Positions 4,632 through 5,882 of a DNA stretch of 5,882 nucleotides are shown piece by piece. How positions within the stretch are numbered: position 1 is the stretch's first letter; every line of letters starts with the position of its first letter. A program made the position numbers and the translations under genes. Origin of the DNA: Phycisphaerae bacterium (GTDB lineage Bacteria > Planctomycetota > Phycisphaerae > UBA1845 > Fen-1342); NCBI GenBank assembly GCA_020058145.1, contig JAGVEP010000233.1, positions 1-5,882 on the forward strand, given 5' to 3'. The notes under the pieces are model-generated. The model saw only the letters and a list, made by a program, of their open reading frames with translations. It was not told the origin of the DNA and searched no databases.

Positions 4632-5411
4632 ATGTTTGTTCGTTCCAGGTGGTTCGTACTCGTGATCGTCGCCGCGCTGCCGGTCGGGCTGGCGGTGGGT
4701 CAGGAAAAGTCGGACAAGCCCGTACAGGAAAAGGCGGTCAAAGTGGAGAAGGAAGAAGGGTGCATCTCCGCGGAGGCAGGCAAGAACCTGCCGAAGTGCC
4801 CGATCATGGACGAGCCGGTGAACTTTGGTTGCAGCGTCCAGACGGACGACGGGCCGGTCTACTTCTGCTGCCCGGGGTGCATTCCGAAGTTCGAGAAAGA
4901 CAAAGCGAAGTTCGCGGACAAGGCGAAGGCTCAGCGGGAAGCCTGCGCGAAGTTGCCGCGGGTGCAGGTCAAGTGCCCGGTCGAAGGCAAGCCGATCGAC
5001 AAGCAGTCGTTCGCCGAGATTGATGGGCAAAAGGTCTTCTTCTGCTGCAAGGATTGCATGGCGAAGTACAAGGAGGCGCCGGCCAAGCACAAGGCGGCGC
5101 TGCTCGGCAGCTACACCTATCAAACGAAGTGCCCGGTCGAGGGCGGGCCGATCGCCCCGGCGTCGTTCGCCGACCTGCCCGACGGCAGCCGCGTGTATTA
5201 CTGCTGCATGGGCTGCGACAAGAAGTTCCGCGCGGAACTCGCGAAGTACACGCCGAAGCTTGAAGAGCAGGGCACTGTGCTGAACTTGAAGAAGATCGAG
5301 AAGGCCGAGAAGGAAGACGCCAAGAAGCCCGCGGTCGAAGAGAAGGGCGAAAAGGCGGAAAAGGGCGAAAAAGCCGGGAAGCCGGAAGAGAAACACGAGC
5401 ATAAGCACTAG
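4632..5411 (+). CDS. Exported protein with three tandem TRASH/YHS-like metal-binding modules
   Basis: A 259-residue exported protein. Residues 1-22 are a signal peptide (MFVRSRW, hydrophobic core, cleavage near AVG-Q). Three similar modules follow: Cys56 with Cys79, Cys80, Cys83; Cys115 with Cys138, Cys139, Cys142; Cys167 with Cys191, Cys192, Cys195. Each opens with CPI or CPV and a nearby Pro, has a Phe or Val in the middle, and closes with aromatic-CC-x2-C and an aromatic residue two or three later. The C-x22/23-C-x3-C spacing matches the TRASH domain, a treble-clef-like fold tied to heavy-metal trafficking and sensing, and related to YHS domains. Modules 2 and 3 share CPVEG-PI and SFA and are closest to each other. 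Extra cysteines occur at 44, 67 and about 105. The last 40 residues are a Lys/Glu-rich low-complexity tail ending in HEHKH, a possible extra metal ligand. A role in binding copper, zinc or similar metal in the envelope is inferred; no transporter or metal regulator is adjacent. Confidence 0.88.
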   Translation: MFVRSRWFVLVIVAALPVGLAVGQEKSDKPVQEKAVKVEKEEGCISAEAGKNLPKCPIMDEPVNFGCSVQTDDGPVYFCCPGCIPKFEKDKAKFADKAKAQREACAKLPRVQVKCPVEGKPIDKQSFAEIDGQKVFFCCKDCMAKYKEAPAKHKAALLGSYTYQTKCPVEGGPIAPASFADLPDGSRVYYCCMGCDKKFRAELAKYTPKLEEQGTVLNLKKIEKAEKEDAKKPAVEEKGEKAEKGEKAGKPEEKHEHKH

Positions 5412-5441
5412 CGCTGCGTCCGGGGCAGTGAGCGGCCCTGA

Positions 5442-5882
5442 CTACTGCGCCGAACCCGAGCCGCTCAGCACGCGCTGGGCGACCGGGTTCTCGCTGTCCA
5501 AGGTCAGCAGCCGTGTCGCGCTCGCGAGCGCGAACGGCTGCTCGCCGGCGCGCCAGGCGAGCGCGATCGCCAGTTCCAGGCTCGCGACATCGTTTCCGTT
5601 GAGTGCCAGCGCCCGGCGGATCGCACGCAGAGCTGCCTGCTCATCCCCCACCAGGGACAGCGTGCGCGCCAACACGGTGTGGGAGCGCACGTCGTTCGGC
5701 GCTCGCTGCGCCAGGAGCTGGGCCTGTTCGCGTGCGGCGGCGTACTGCCCGGTTTGCACGTAGCTCTCGATGAGCATGCGGCGCAGGGGCTCGGCGGCGG
5801 CGTTGGCGGCCTCATCCAGCACGAACAGTAGCTCCGGTATCGCGTCGGCATGGCGGCCGGCCCGCAGCAGCGCGACGGCCAG
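5442..5882 (-). CDS. C-terminal part of a TPR-repeat protein, runs off the right edge
   Basis: The frame is open from the window edge to the TAG at 5442-5444, giving the last 146 residues; a GTG at 5822 is internal to the repeats and not a credible start. The fragment is a run of about four tetratricopeptide-like helical pairs: LAVALLRAGRHADAIPELL, RMLIESYVQTGQYAAAREQA, HTVLARTLSLVGDEQAALRA and LELAIALAWRAGEQPFALAS. Each has the small/aromatic pattern of TPRs, and the protein ends in VAQRVLSGSGSAQ. TPRs bind other proteins; without the N-terminal part no enzyme or partner can be named. It converges on the triple TRASH-like gene, with only 30 bases and no evident terminator between the two stop codons, so the transcripts may overlap. 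Confidence 0.85.
   Translation of the reverse strand: MAVALLRAGRHADAIPELLFVLDEAANAAAEPLRRMLIESYVQTGQYAAAREQAQLLAQRAPNDVRSHTVLARTLSLVGDEQAALRAIRRALALNGNDVASLELAIALAWRAGEQPFALASATRLLTLDSENPVAQRVLSGSGSAQ

Noticed and set aside
4311..5408. 365-residue minus-strand ORF opposite the triple TRASH-like gene
   Set aside because: It begins in the antisense of the Lys/Glu-rich tail, giving a false Leu/Phe-rich hydrophobic start, crosses the intrinsic terminator, and is the mirror of a gene with clear cysteine modules.

Overview
The window looks like a chromosomal piece from a high-GC member of the Planctomycetes, possibly Phycisphaerae-like. Three proteins point that way: a short PEP-CTERM secreted protein rich in tryptophan, a small PEGA-domain lipoprotein with the PWYQ-PPLD-VSE-IRD signature that I know from planctomycete genomes, and a secreted protein that joins a LolA/DUF2092-like domain to a TlpA-type thioredoxin domain. 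The lineage is inferred from protein style; no rRNA or other marker gene is present.

Layout. Positions 1-20 hold a heptamer repeat (AAACCCC) that runs off the left edge, followed by about 235 bases with no supportable gene. At 257-838 (+) is an unrecognised secreted protein with a cysteine-dense C-terminus, and at 941-2146 (+) the LolA-like/TlpA fusion, with a hairpin between them. A 327-base convergent intergenic region (2147-2473) is packed with short perfect GC-rich hairpins. The PEGA lipoprotein lies at 2474-2896 (-). Next is a long gene-free stretch (2897 to about 3443) holding four exact-period 30-bp repeats (3001-3120). A TTGACA-type promoter (3395-3423) follows, with a roughly 270-nt leader that contains a possible 17-codon upstream ORF, and then the PEP-CTERM gene (3700-4314, +), closed by a strong intrinsic terminator. 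A consensus -10 box and a leader with two hairpins precede a secreted protein with three tandem TRASH/YHS-like metal-binding modules (4632-5411, +). Converging on it is the C-terminal part of a TPR protein (5442-5882, -), which continues past the right edge.

How the genes relate. All four complete proteins and the lipoprotein are exported or envelope-located, so the window is a patchwork of cell-envelope genes. The only pair that may work together is the Cys-rich secreted protein and the TlpA-type oxidoreductase downstream of it, where a thiol/disulfide link is plausible but inferred. The triple TRASH-like protein has its own promoter and looks like a stand-alone metal-binding envelope protein. 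I see no CRISPR array, tRNA, rRNA, transposase or phage gene. No complete undescribed multi-gene system is evident; the best leads are the triple TRASH-like protein, the Cys-rich/TlpA pair, the intergenic hairpin and 30-bp repeat families, and the long PEP-CTERM leader.
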